64,000 nt of DNA. Origin: AC-32 sp963754265 (GTDB lineage: Bacteria > Actinomycetota > Thermoleophilia > Gaiellales > Gaiellaceae). Where the stretch lies: NCBI GenBank assembly GCA_963754265.1, contig CAVWFB010000001.1:186001-250000 (forward strand), given 5' to 3'. Shown piece by piece: positions 8,184 through 15,871 of the stretch. A program made the position numbers and the translations under genes. Position 1 is the first letter of the stretch. The number at the start of each line of letters is the position of its first letter. Under the pieces are notes generated by a model that was not told the DNA's origin, did no database searches, and saw nothing but the letters and a program-made list of their open reading frames with translations.

Positions 8184-9249
8184 GACCGCGCTGGTGACCG
8201 AGGCGCCGGGCGCGCACTTCCTCGCGGAGATCCGCGAGCAGCCCCAGGCGCTCGCCGGCCTGCTCGAGCACGAGGCGGACTACGCCCGGGTCGCGGCCAC
8301 CGCGCAGGACCGCGGCGCGACGATCGTGCGCATGGTCGGCCACGGCTCCTCTGACAACGCAGCGTCGTACGGGGTCTACGCATTCGGGCTCCTGCCGCGC
8401 TGGACCGCCATGCGCGACTCGATCACGCTCAGGGTCTACTACGGGAGCGGCCCCGACCTCGCGGGCTCGACCGTGATCGGCCTCTCGCAGTCGGGCCAGA
8501 CCCAGGACGTGATCGAGTTCGTCTCTCTCGCGCGCGCGGCCGGCGCGTTCACCGTGGCGCTCACGAATGACCCCTCGTCGGCGCTCGCCGGCGAGGCCGA
8601 GGAGGTCTTGCCGCTCGGAGCCGGGCGCGAGCAGGCTGTCGCCGCGACCAAGACCTACCTGAACCAGGTCGGCGCCCTCGGCCTTTTGGCTGCCCACGCC
8701 GCAGGCAGGGGCGCAGAGTTCGCGGACGGCCTCCGACGGACGGCCGAGATCCTCCAGGAGGCGATCCCGTCCCTCGAGCGAGACGTCCGCACGATGGCCC
8801 TTCCGTTCGCCTCGATCGGGCGGATGTTCGTCATCGGCCGCGGAACCGAGTTCGCGACCGCCCGCGAGATCGCCCTGAAGCTGCTCGAGACGTGCCGGGT
8901 CGCGGCGGAGCCTCTGACTGCGACCGACTTGGCTCACGGGCCCGTCGCCGCGCTCGACCCGCTCTTCCCGGTCTGGACGATCGCCTCGGACGACGAGGCC
9001 CTGCCCGCCGTCGTGGACGCGGCGGCGCGCGTGCGGGGCGCCGGCGCAACCCTCGTCGCGAGCGGAAACGCCGCGGCGAAGCTCGTGGACGCCGCGTACG
9101 TGCTCCCCGTGCCGAAGCCGCCGTTGCCGCTGCTCTCGCCGCTGCTCTCGGTGGTCCCCGGCCAGCTGTTCGCCTTGGCGCTCGCCCAGGCGAAGGGGCT
9201 CGACCCCGACAGCCCGGTGGGCCTCAGCAAGGTGACGCTTGCGCGGTAG
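8170..9249 (+). CDS. SIS-domain glucosamine-6-phosphate deaminase/isomerase (GlmS isomerase-like, NagB-II type)
   Basis: 359 aa with two SIS domains and no N-terminal glutaminase, so it resembles the isomerase half of GlmS, as in NagB-II/AgaS enzymes that convert GlcN-6-P to fructose-6-P. Visible motifs: GHGSSDNAASYG in SIS 1 (residues 50-70), GLSQSGQTQDVIEF, AVAATKTYLNQVGAL, and GRGTEFATAREIALKLLET in SIS 2. No NagB1 homologue is in the cluster, so this gene probably supplies that step. Start: GTG 8170 overlaps nagA by 14 bases; a second in-frame GTG at 8194 is possible. Confidence 0.88.
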   Translation: MSLPETALVTEAPGAHFLAEIREQPQALAGLLEHEADYARVAATAQDRGATIVRMVGHGSSDNAASYGVYAFGLLPRWTAMRDSITLRVYYGSGPDLAGSTVIGLSQSGQTQDVIEFVSLARAAGAFTVALTNDPSSALAGEAEEVLPLGAGREQAVAATKTYLNQVGALGLLAAHAAGRGAEFADGLRRTAEILQEAIPSLERDVRTMALPFASIGRMFVIGRGTEFATAREIALKLLETCRVAAEPLTATDLAHGPVAALDPLFPVWTIASDDEALPAVVDAAARVRGAGATLVASGNAAAKLVDAAYVLPVPKPPLPLLSPLLSVVPGQLFALALAQAKGLDPDSPVGLSKVTLAR

Positions 9250-9265
9250 CGCCCGGCCCTGAGCC

Positions 9266-10126
9266 GTGGCCGAGCCCTTCTTCGCGGTCGACGTCGGCGG
9301 GAGCTCCGTGAAGTCGGCGGTCGTCGTCGACGGTGAGGTTCAGGAGCTCTCACGAGAGCCGGTCGCGCAAGGCGCCGACGAGCTCGTCGCCCAGCTCGTG
9401 CGCCTCTACGCGCGCTTCGCCGGAAACACGCTTCTTCCCTGGGGGCTCTGCGTGCCGGGTCTGGTCGACGCGCATCGCGGCCTCGTGGGCTACTCCGCGA
9501 ACCTCGGTCTCCGGAATGTCGGGATGCTCGAGCTTCTAGAGGCGGAGGTGCCGAGGCCGCGCGTCCTGGAGAACGACCTCGTCGCCGCAGCGGTCGGCGA
9601 AGCTCGCGGTGGCACTCTCGCCCTGATCCAGCTCGGCACGGGAATCGCGGCCCGCTACGTCGTCGACGGCTCGGTTCCTCGGGCGGCCAGAGCCGGCGAG
9701 GTCGGGCACCTGCGGTTCCGCGCAGACGGCCCTCGGTGCTCGTGCGGGAACCGCGGCTGCGCGGAGGCCTACGGGGGTTGGGGCGCCATTCGCCGGCGCT
9801 ACGAGGAGGCCGATCGTCCGGTCAGCTCGCCCGCAACGGTGCTCCGCGATGCCGAGACCGACCCCTGGGCCCGCGAGCTCCTCGACGAGGCGCTCGAGGC
9901 GATCGGCTTCGCGGCAGCCGCGCTCGTCGCCGTCTGCGATCCGGGAACGCTCCGCGTCGGCGGAGGCGTGGCCGCGGCCTGGGGCGAGACGCTCCTCGCG
10001 GCGATCCGCAGCGCCCTGGAAACGCGTGTCCTACCCGAGCTCGCCGCAGCCACCCGCGTGGAGAGCGCGAAGCTCGGCGATCGAGCCAGCCTCCTCGGGC
10101 TCTACGCGCTCGGCCGCGACGCCTGA
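9266..10126 (+). CDS. ROK-family sugar kinase, probable N-acetylglucosamine/N-acetylmuramate kinase
   Basis: 286 aa from GTG 9266. The ATP-binding phosphate loop is FFAVDVGGSSVKSAVV, the catalytic Asp sits in VLENDLVAAAVGEA, and the ROK zinc motif is CSCGNRGCAEAYGG near residues 155-170. A second Gly-rich motif (LIQLGTGIAARYVVDG) binds ATP. There is no HTH, so it is an enzyme, not a ROK repressor. Because the importer is ABC-type, sugar arrives unphosphorylated and a kinase is needed before MurQ and NagA, which fits a GlcNAc or MurNAc kinase. Substrate preference cannot be read from sequence. Confidence 0.88.
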   Translation: MAEPFFAVDVGGSSVKSAVVVDGEVQELSREPVAQGADELVAQLVRLYARFAGNTLLPWGLCVPGLVDAHRGLVGYSANLGLRNVGMLELLEAEVPRPRVLENDLVAAAVGEARGGTLALIQLGTGIAARYVVDGSVPRAARAGEVGHLRFRADGPRCSCGNRGCAEAYGGWGAIRRRYEEADRPVSSPATVLRDAETDPWARELLDEALEAIGFAAAALVAVCDPGTLRVGGGVAAAWGETLLAAIRSALETRVLPELAAATRVESAKLGDRASLLGLYALGRDA

Positions 10127-10127
10127 C

Positions 10128-11330
10128 TCAGAAATGGGACGTGACGCCCGCCGGATCCTCGTCGGCGTCCGCCGGCGCGTGCTCTTCGAGCCAGGAGTAG
10201 GCGTACTTCCCGTCGTCGAGGCCTTTCGCGAGCTTCGTCAGGCGCATGGGGTGGAACGTGTCGCACATCACGGCGAGCTCGTGGGTCTCCGTCTGGCCGA
10301 TCGACTTCTCGGCGAGGCCCGGATGCGGGCCGTGCGGGATTCCCGACGGGTGCAGGGTCACCGAGCCGACCTCGATGCCGCGGCGCGAGCCGAAGTTGCC
10401 GGAGACGTAATAGATCATCTCCTCCGAGTTCAGGTTCGAGTGGTGGTACGGGATCGGGATCGCCTGCGGGTCGAAGTCGAGCTTTCGCGGGCAGAACGAG
10501 CAGATGACGAAGTTGCGGCCCTGAAAGGTCTGGTGTGACGGCGGCGGCATGTGGATCCGCCCGGTGATCGGCTCGAAGTCGTTGATGTTGAACGTCCAGG
10601 GATAGACGTAGCCGTCCCACCCGACCACGTCGAAGGGGTGGTAGTCGAGCACGTAGGTCTGGTAGCCGTCGCGGATCCGCACCTTGACCCGGAACTCCCC
10701 CCGGTCGCGGTGGGTGTGCAGCTCCGTCGGCGAATGGATGTCTCGGTGGTAGAACGGCGCGTGCTCGAGAAGCTGGCCGTATTCGTTCCGGTAACGGCTG
10801 GGGATCTCGATCAGTCCCGGTGACTCGAAGACGAGATGACGCTGCAGCCCCTCGCCTCGGAAGCGATAGGTCGTGCCGCGCGGGATGACGATGTAGTCGC
10901 CCTCGGCGTAGGGCACGTCGCCGAAGATCGTCTCGAGGGTCCCCGTGCCCTCGTGGACGAAGATCACCTCGTCGCCCTCGCCGTTGCGGAAGAAGTAGTC
11001 CATCTCCTCGTCCGGCCGGCAGAGCGAGATCTCCACGTCCTGGTTCCACATGAGGAGGCGCCGGCCGGTGATGGCGTCGCCCTCGGGCTCGAGTCCCATC
11101 GTCGCGAAATGCCGGTGCGCGTGCGCATCGGGCACCCACTCGTCGCGCTCGATCGGCTCGAAGTCGCCGAGCTCGGTGATGCGGCACGGCGAGGTGAGGT
11201 GGTAGAGGATCGACTCGTTCCCCGAGAAGCCCTCGAGGCCCATCACTTCTTCGGTCAGGAGGGTCCCGTTGTCGCGGAACTGGATGTGACGCTTGCGCGG
11301 GACCTCGCCTCGGAGCTGGTACGTGGGCAC
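10128..11330 (-). CDS. hmgA: Homogentisate 1,2-dioxygenase
   Basis: Non-haem Fe(II) enzyme opening the ring of homogentisate to maleylacetoacetate. It is 400 aa from GTG 11330 (VPTYQLRGEVPRKRH), chosen because the family begins near this RGxVPxKRH segment; a longer reading to 11372 adds only 14 unlikely residues. A cupin-like N-terminal half (DVEISLCRPDEEMDYFFRNG) precedes the C-terminal metal site: HHSNLNSEEMIYYVSGNF, then HPSGIPHGPHPG, matching the His/Glu/His ligand pattern. It runs convergently against the ROK kinase with no gap and probably acts with the FAH-family gene and hpd. Confidence 0.95.
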   Translation of the reverse strand: MPTYQLRGEVPRKRHIQFRDNGTLLTEEVMGLEGFSGNESILYHLTSPCRITELGDFEPIERDEWVPDAHAHRHFATMGLEPEGDAITGRRLLMWNQDVEISLCRPDEEMDYFFRNGEGDEVIFVHEGTGTLETIFGDVPYAEGDYIVIPRGTTYRFRGEGLQRHLVFESPGLIEIPSRYRNEYGQLLEHAPFYHRDIHSPTELHTHRDRGEFRVKVRIRDGYQTYVLDYHPFDVVGWDGYVYPWTFNINDFEPITGRIHMPPPSHQTFQGRNFVICSFCPRKLDFDPQAIPIPYHHSNLNSEEMIYYVSGNFGSRRGIEVGSVTLHPSGIPHGPHPGLAEKSIGQTETHELAVMCDTFHPMRLTKLAKGLDDGKYAYSWLEEHAPADADEDPAGVTSHF

Positions 11331-11349
11331 GCGCGAAGGATACTGAGAC

Positions 11350-11376
11350 GGCCGCACCGGCAAAGCCGGCACGGCC
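11350..11376. terminator. GC-rich interrupted hairpin between the flavoprotein and hmgA genes
   Basis: GGCCG...CGGCC arms (11350-11354, 11372-11376) enclose a second stem CCGGC-AAA-GCCGG (11357-11369). It lies 29 bases past the stop of the leftward flavoprotein gene and 20 bases before hmgA. No U tract follows, so it may be a weak terminator, an attenuator or an mRNA-stabilising fold. Confidence 0.4.
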
Positions 11377-11404
11377 TCTATGGTCGGCGTCGCAAGCGAG
11401 CGCC

Positions 11405-12385
11405 TCAGGCGGCAGCCTCGACCGCGAGGGCGGCGAGGCGCTCACCGATCGCCGGGGCGAACTTGAAGCCGTGGCCCGAGCAGGGCGAGCCGATGACGAC
11501 ACGGCCGCGGCGCTCGAGGATGAACGACTCGTCGGCGGTGGTCGTGTACATGCAGGTCTCCGCGCCGACCGGCGACGGGTCGTCCAGCCGATAGGTCTCG
11601 GCAGCCCACACAGCGATGCGCTCGATCAGGTGCGGCTCGGGCTCGCCGGGCACGTTGGGATCGGCCTTCTGCCCCGCGTGGTGCGCACCGACCTTCAGGC
11701 CGTACTTCGGGTCGTGGAGCGAGTACATGTCGTGCGTGTGCTTCTCGGGCTGGAACGAGACGACCGACGGCACCGGCCGATCGCCGTCGAGCCGGAAGTA
11801 GCAAAGCGTCTCGCGGGTCGTCGTCACCGGCAGCGGCTCGTCGAGGAGCTCGTTGACCCACGAGCCTGCGGTCACGACCACGACGTCGGCATCGACCTCG
11901 TCGGGATGAGCACGCGTGTGCTCGCGAACGTCGAGCCCGCGCGCGAAGGCGGCGAGCGCGTTGTCCGCCCGGGCGATCCCGGCCTCCGGCTGGACGACCA
12001 CGAACGAGCCCTCGGGAACTCGGATCGGGTAGCGCCGCTCCGCCTCCTCGCGTTCGAGCCGCTCCCAGGCGACCCCGCAGCGCTCGAGCGTCTCGGCCGT
12101 GCTCTCCTCCATGGTCTGCACGATCTCCACGAGCCCGGGCAGCTCGAGAACCTTCGCGCCGGTCTCCGCCTCGAGCTCACGCCAGAGCCCGAGTGCCTCC
12201 TGGGCGAGGCGAACGTAGTGGTCCTCTGCATAGGCGAGCCGGAAGATCCGCGAGCGCCCGTGACTCGAGCCGCGGTCGTTCCCGACCTCGAACTGCTCGT
12301 AGATCACCGGCTCGAGGCCGCGCCGCTTCAGCGCCCAGCCCGTGGCGAGCCCCATCACGCCCGCGCCGATGACCGCCACTTTCAT
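11405..12385 (-). CDS. FAD-dependent amine oxidoreductase, monomeric sarcosine oxidase-like (SoxA/MTOX family)
   Basis: 326 aa from ATG 12385. The N-terminal dinucleotide fold is MKVAVIGAGVMGLATGWAL, followed by YEQFEVGNDRGSSHGRSRIF, where the RGSSHG segment contacts FAD in monomeric sarcosine oxidase and N-methyltryptophan oxidase. The C-terminal SPCSGHGFKFAPAIGE carries the conserved GHGFK region; the Cys in PCSGHG is at the position that holds covalent FAD in MSOX-type enzymes. It is somewhat shorter than typical MSOX (about 390 aa). It sits 10 bases after the FAH-family gene in the same direction, so an N-methyl amino acid or amine oxidation linked to the catabolic cluster is likely. Substrate unknown. 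Confidence 0.85.
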   Translation of the reverse strand: MKVAVIGAGVMGLATGWALKRRGLEPVIYEQFEVGNDRGSSHGRSRIFRLAYAEDHYVRLAQEALGLWRELEAETGAKVLELPGLVEIVQTMEESTAETLERCGVAWERLEREEAERRYPIRVPEGSFVVVQPEAGIARADNALAAFARGLDVREHTRAHPDEVDADVVVVTAGSWVNELLDEPLPVTTTRETLCYFRLDGDRPVPSVVSFQPEKHTHDMYSLHDPKYGLKVGAHHAGQKADPNVPGEPEPHLIERIAVWAAETYRLDDPSPVGAETCMYTTTADESFILERRGRVVIGSPCSGHGFKFAPAIGERLAALAVEAAA

Positions 12386-12395
12386 GGCCGTATCG

Positions 12396-13208
12396 TTACC
12401 CGATCCGGTTGCGCAGGACGCCGATCCCCTCGACCTCGAGCTCGACCTCGTCGCCGGGCTGGAGCCAACGCTCATCGCCGTGCTCGAGGATGCACCCGCT
12501 CCCGACCGTGCCCGACCCGAGGATGTCGCCCGGCCGCAGTTCCGTGTTGCGCGAGGCGTGCGCGAGGATCGCCTCCCACGAGTGGTACATGTCGCCGAGG
12601 TTCCCGCGCGAGCGCTCTTCGCCGTTCACGCGCGCGACCATCTCGAGTCGCAGGTCGCCGAGCTCGTCCCGGGTCACCACGATGGGCCCGAGCGAGGTGG
12701 CGAAGTCCTTCCCCTTCGCGGGGCCAAGGCCGATCCGCATCTCGCGCCGTTGCAGGTCGCGCGCCGACCAGTCGTTCATGATCGTGAAGCCGCCGATCTG
12801 CCCGTCCGCGCCGATCACGGCGGCCACCTCGAGCTCGTAGTCGAGCGCCTCGGAGCCCTCCGGATAGGGAATCTCGTCCTCCGGGCCGTAGATCGCGGCG
12901 GGGTTCGAGAAGTAGAAGGCCGGGATCTCGTACCACTCCTCGGGCACGCCCGGGCGGCCGGTCACCCGCGCGGCGTTCTGAACGTGCTCTTCGAAGGCAT
13001 AGAAGTCGCGCACCGACGGAGGTCGGCGCACCGGCGCCAGCAGCCGCACCCCGGCGAGCGGGTACTCGGCGTGCTCCCGCGCTTGGCCTCCGCCGGTGAA
13101 GAACGCCTCGAGCGTCTGAGCAGCGAGCTGGACCACGCGGTCGCCCTCGATCCGGCCCGGCCAGCCGCGGATCTCGTGCTCGATCGGCGTGAACATGCAG
13201 AGTCGCAA
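12396..13208 (-). CDS. Fumarylacetoacetate hydrolase family protein
   Basis: 270 aa. The FAH catalytic fold is clear in residues 70-265: RDFYAFEEHVQNAARV, metal ligands in LDYELEVAAVIG (E-x-E), GFTIMNDWSARDLQRREM, GPAKGKDFATSLGP and GDILGSGTVGSGC. Short for eukaryotic FAH but usual for bacterial members. With hmgA on the same strand and hpd at 19.0 kb the natural role is fumarylacetoacetate cleavage to fumarate and acetoacetate. No maleylacetoacetate isomerase is in the window, so either it lies elsewhere or this enzyme acts on maleylacetoacetate. The CDF gene upstream ends only four bases before its start. Confidence 0.9.
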   Translation of the reverse strand: MRLCMFTPIEHEIRGWPGRIEGDRVVQLAAQTLEAFFTGGGQAREHAEYPLAGVRLLAPVRRPPSVRDFYAFEEHVQNAARVTGRPGVPEEWYEIPAFYFSNPAAIYGPEDEIPYPEGSEALDYELEVAAVIGADGQIGGFTIMNDWSARDLQRREMRIGLGPAKGKDFATSLGPIVVTRDELGDLRLEMVARVNGEERSRGNLGDMYHSWEAILAHASRNTELRPGDILGSGTVGSGCILEHGDERWLQPGDEVELEVEGIGVLRNRIG

Positions 13209-13212
13209 GGCT

Positions 13213-14565
13213 CTAAGGCTCTGTGTGCACCACCACGTCGGCGATCCCGGGCTGCTCTCGGCGGATGCGCTCCTCGATCTCGCTCGCGCGGGCGTGCGCC
13301 TCGGCCAGAGGGGTGGAGGCGTCGAGCCCGAGCGTCAGGTAGGCGAGCAGGCCGCGGTCGGTGTTGAGGAAGCGGAGCTCTCGGGGCCGCTGGCCCGTCG
13401 TCTCCTGCACGATGCGCTCGACGAGCTCGCGGCCGGCCGCGGCCTCGTCCACGCTGCGGCCTTCCTCGGCCTCCGCGATCGGCTCGAGGTGCGTCCGCAC
13501 CTCGTCCACCTCCGGCACCGACTCCACAATCGCGCGCTCGACCTCGGTAGCCACCGAGTGAGCGTCCTCGAGCGAGAGCTCGCCCGGGAGCTTGAGATGA
13601 AGCGAGACCTCGGTAACCGGTCCGACGCGCAGAACGGTGAGGTTGTGGATCTCGCGCACGAGCGGGACTCGCTGGGCGGCGGCGAGCACCCGCTCGCGCA
13701 GCGCCGCCTCGTCCTGCTGGGGCTCCACGTGCACGACCACGTCGCTTCGCGGCAGCGCGCGGTGGAGCGCGTCCTCGACCGCGTCGGCGGCGGCATGGCC
13801 CTGCCCCACGGCCGCGCCCGGCGGGACGCCGATGACAACGTCGGCGAACTGCTGCCCGGCCGCCTGGCGCATGCGCAGCCGCCGGAGCTCGACCCGCGGC
13901 TCGAGCGACGCGATCGCAGCCAGCGCGGCCTCCTGGGCCTCGGGCGGGACGCGGTCCATCAGGACGTCGATGTTCAGCCGCATCAGCCGCCCCGCCGCGA
14001 CCAGCACGAGGACGGCGACGAAGAGCGCCGCAGCCGAGTCGGCCCAGTGGTAGCCGGCGCGGGCGGCCAGAAGGCCGAGCAGGACCGCCGTCGAGCCCGC
14101 GAAGTCGCTTGCGAAGTGGAGCGCGTTCGCCTGGAGCGCGGCGCTTCCGTACCGCTCGCCCGCGCGGTACGAGACGGCGGCGCGCGTCGCGTCCACGACC
14201 ATCACGACGACGACCACGACGATCGCGTACCAGCGTGGGTCGACCTGCCCGCTCGCGAGCCCGAAGAGCCGCCAGAGCGCCTGCCAGGCGATCGCGAGGC
14301 TGAGCACGACCAGGATCGCGGCCTCGGCCAGCGCGGCCAGGTGCTCGGCCTTCCCGTGGCCGTAGGCATGGCCGGGATCGGCCGGGCGCACCGCGACCCC
14401 GACGGCCACGAAGGTCAGCAGCGCCGCGATCAGGTCGGTGCCGGAATGTGCTGCCTCGGAGAGCAGGCCGAGGCTGCCCGTGGCGATCCCGGACACGAGC
14501 TTCAGTCCGATCAGGACGCACGCGGCGACGATCGAGACGAGTGCGGTGCGGCGCTGCGGGCTCAT
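13213..14565 (-). CDS. Cation diffusion facilitator (CDF) transporter with three C-terminal domains
   Basis: Metal/proton antiporter, 450 aa from ATG 14565; CDF proteins are usually about 300 aa. Six helices occupy residues 10-210 with the metal-site motif SEAAHSGTDLIAAL in helix 2 and HWADSAAALFV in helix 5; GHAYGHGKAEHLAAL is the usual His-rich loop. The extra length is three tandem ferredoxin-like domains, each ending in a similar strand: VVVHVEPQ, VRTHLEP and VVVHTEP. Normally there is one. It is immediately upstream of the FAH-family gene and on the same strand, a linkage I cannot explain metabolically except as supply of a divalent metal. Confidence 0.9.
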   Translation of the reverse strand: MSPQRRTALVSIVAACVLIGLKLVSGIATGSLGLLSEAAHSGTDLIAALLTFVAVGVAVRPADPGHAYGHGKAEHLAALAEAAILVVLSLAIAWQALWRLFGLASGQVDPRWYAIVVVVVVMVVDATRAAVSYRAGERYGSAALQANALHFASDFAGSTAVLLGLLAARAGYHWADSAAALFVAVLVLVAAGRLMRLNIDVLMDRVPPEAQEAALAAIASLEPRVELRRLRMRQAAGQQFADVVIGVPPGAAVGQGHAAADAVEDALHRALPRSDVVVHVEPQQDEAALRERVLAAAQRVPLVREIHNLTVLRVGPVTEVSLHLKLPGELSLEDAHSVATEVERAIVESVPEVDEVRTHLEPIAEAEEGRSVDEAAAGRELVERIVQETTGQRPRELRFLNTDRGLLAYLTLGLDASTPLAEAHARASEIEERIRREQPGIADVVVHTEP

Positions 14566-14588
14566 GGCGGCGAAGGATCGCACGCAAC

Positions 14589-14620
14589 GAGAAGGGCCCG
14601 CCGGCGGGCGGGCCCTTCTC
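14589..14620. terminator. Perfect 14-bp hairpin downstream of the secreted protein gene
   Basis: GAGAAGGGCCCGCC and its exact complement flank a GGCG loop. It lies between the stop of the leftward secreted-protein gene (14641) and the CDF start (14565). The T tract on the minus strand is poor, as in many high-GC terminators. Confidence 0.7.
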
Positions 14621-14640
14621 TCCGGGACATGAGCCCGCAG

Positions 14641-15276
14641 CTAGGTGTTCGCGATATCGCGGTGGAAGCGTTCCTTCAGGAACGTCCCCGCGCCCTTGCC
14701 AAGGTCGTACCAGTTGTGGAACTTCAGCCCCTGACCGCGCGCGTGGTAGTGGAAGTTGAACTTGCAGTCAGCCGAGTCGCTGAAGCACGAGAACGTCGCG
14801 CTCGGGCCGAAGAAGGTCGCGATCCACACGTCGGTGAACCCGCAGTCGGCCGGGCATGTGGCAGCCGGATTGAAGGTGCCGCCGGAGACCGTGCCGCGCA
14901 GGAAGCCGTGGAAGCGGCCCTTGACGCCGGCATTGACGGTCGAGCCGTGCTTGCCCTTCGTCTCGCAAGCGCCGGGGCTCTGGCCGGCCGAGGTCACGAA
15001 CGTGCCGCGGTCGGTCCGGGTGACGGTGAAGGTGCCGTCCTTGTTCTGCTTGACCTTGAACGTCCGCTTCTCGGTGTCGACGGCCCAGGTGTTCCCGCAC
15101 GAGCCGTGATCGTCGGTGACCACGTCGTAGGGGCCGAATTTCATCTTCTTGCCGTGACCCTGCCCCTTGCCGTGACCCGGACCCTTCCCCTTGCCATGGC
15201 CGGGATCCGCGAGACCGGTCGCCGCGAGGGCGAAGGCGGCCACGAGCAGACCCGGCAGAATCCAGCGCTTCTTCAT
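14641..15276 (-). CDS. Secreted protein of unknown function with Gly/His/Lys-rich segment
   Basis: 211 aa from ATG 15276, preceded by a strong GGGAGGA ribosome site. A signal peptide (KKRWILPGLLVAAFALAATG) is followed by a low-complexity stretch of GHGKGKG-like repeats (residues 22-45), then a Cys-containing beta-rich body (SCGNTWAV, GACETKG, TCPADCGFTDVW, FSCFSDSADC) that could form disulfides outside the cell. I recognise no family. The upstream region contains no obvious partner; PPOX-type gene 15383 is divergent. The His/Gly/Lys repeat could bind metal or polyanion; that is speculation. Confidence 0.75.
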   Translation of the reverse strand: MKKRWILPGLLVAAFALAATGLADPGHGKGKGPGHGKGQGHGKKMKFGPYDVVTDDHGSCGNTWAVDTEKRTFKVKQNKDGTFTVTRTDRGTFVTSAGQSPGACETKGKHGSTVNAGVKGRFHGFLRGTVSGGTFNPAATCPADCGFTDVWIATFFGPSATFSCFSDSADCKFNFHYHARGQGLKFHNWYDLGKGAGTFLKERFHRDIANT

Positions 15277-15382
15277 TCGAGTAATTCCTCCCTGTCTTCT
15301 TCTGGGCGTTGTGGTGAAGAGGATCCCCTCGGTGGGCCGATCTTGCGCCCTGCTGCCTACTCGTTTGCGGCAGAATCGGGCG

Positions 15383-15871
15383 ATGCGCTGGGACGAGTTC
15401 GCCGCCGCCTGCCCCGATCTCTCCTCGCTCGGCGAGGAGCGCCTGCGGGGGCGCGAGCTGTGCCTGGTCGGCACGCTGCGGCGTAACGGCTGGCCACGCA
15501 TCTCGCCCGTAGAGCCGGAGTTCGTGGACGGTGAGCTGATGCTCGGGATGATGTGGCGCTCGCCCAAGGCACTCGACCTCCTCCGCGACCCGAGGCTCGT
15601 CGTTCACAGCGTGGTCTCGAGCCGGATGGGCGACGAAGGCGACTTCAAGCTCTACGGCCGCGCCGTCTCGATCGAGGAGTCGGAGCGGCGCGCCCGCTAC
15701 CGGGCGACCATCAAAGCGCGGATCGACTGGGAGCCCGAGGAGCCGAACTACCACCTCTTCGCCGTCGACGTCGACTCGGCCGGCTTCGTCACCTTCGCCG
15801 AGGGCAACCGCTACGGCCTCGCGTGGGATCCCGGCCGCGGCCTCCGCCGCTGGGAGCAGCGCGAGGTCTAG
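15383..15871 (+). CDS. Pyridoxamine 5'-phosphate oxidase-like (split-barrel flavin) protein
   Basis: 162 aa from ATG 15383. The split barrel is recognisable in ELCLVGTLRRNGWPRISPVE, GELMLGMMWRSPKALDLLRD and the later GDFKLYGRAVSIEE. Members bind FMN, F420 or haem and their substrates are rarely known; this small single-domain form is typical of actinobacterial F420/FMN proteins. A longer in-frame start exists but would overlap the divergent secreted-protein promoter. Its stop shares the tetranucleotide CTAG with the convergent gene's stop. Confidence 0.8.
   Translation: MRWDEFAAACPDLSSLGEERLRGRELCLVGTLRRNGWPRISPVEPEFVDGELMLGMMWRSPKALDLLRDPRLVVHSVVSSRMGDEGDFKLYGRAVSIEESERRARYRATIKARIDWEPEEPNYHLFAVDVDSAGFVTFAEGNRYGLAWDPGRGLRRWEQREV

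Noticed and set aside
14566..14583. Six-codon longer start of the CDF transporter
   Set aside because: ATG 14565 gives the usual cytoplasmic N-terminus just before helix 1.
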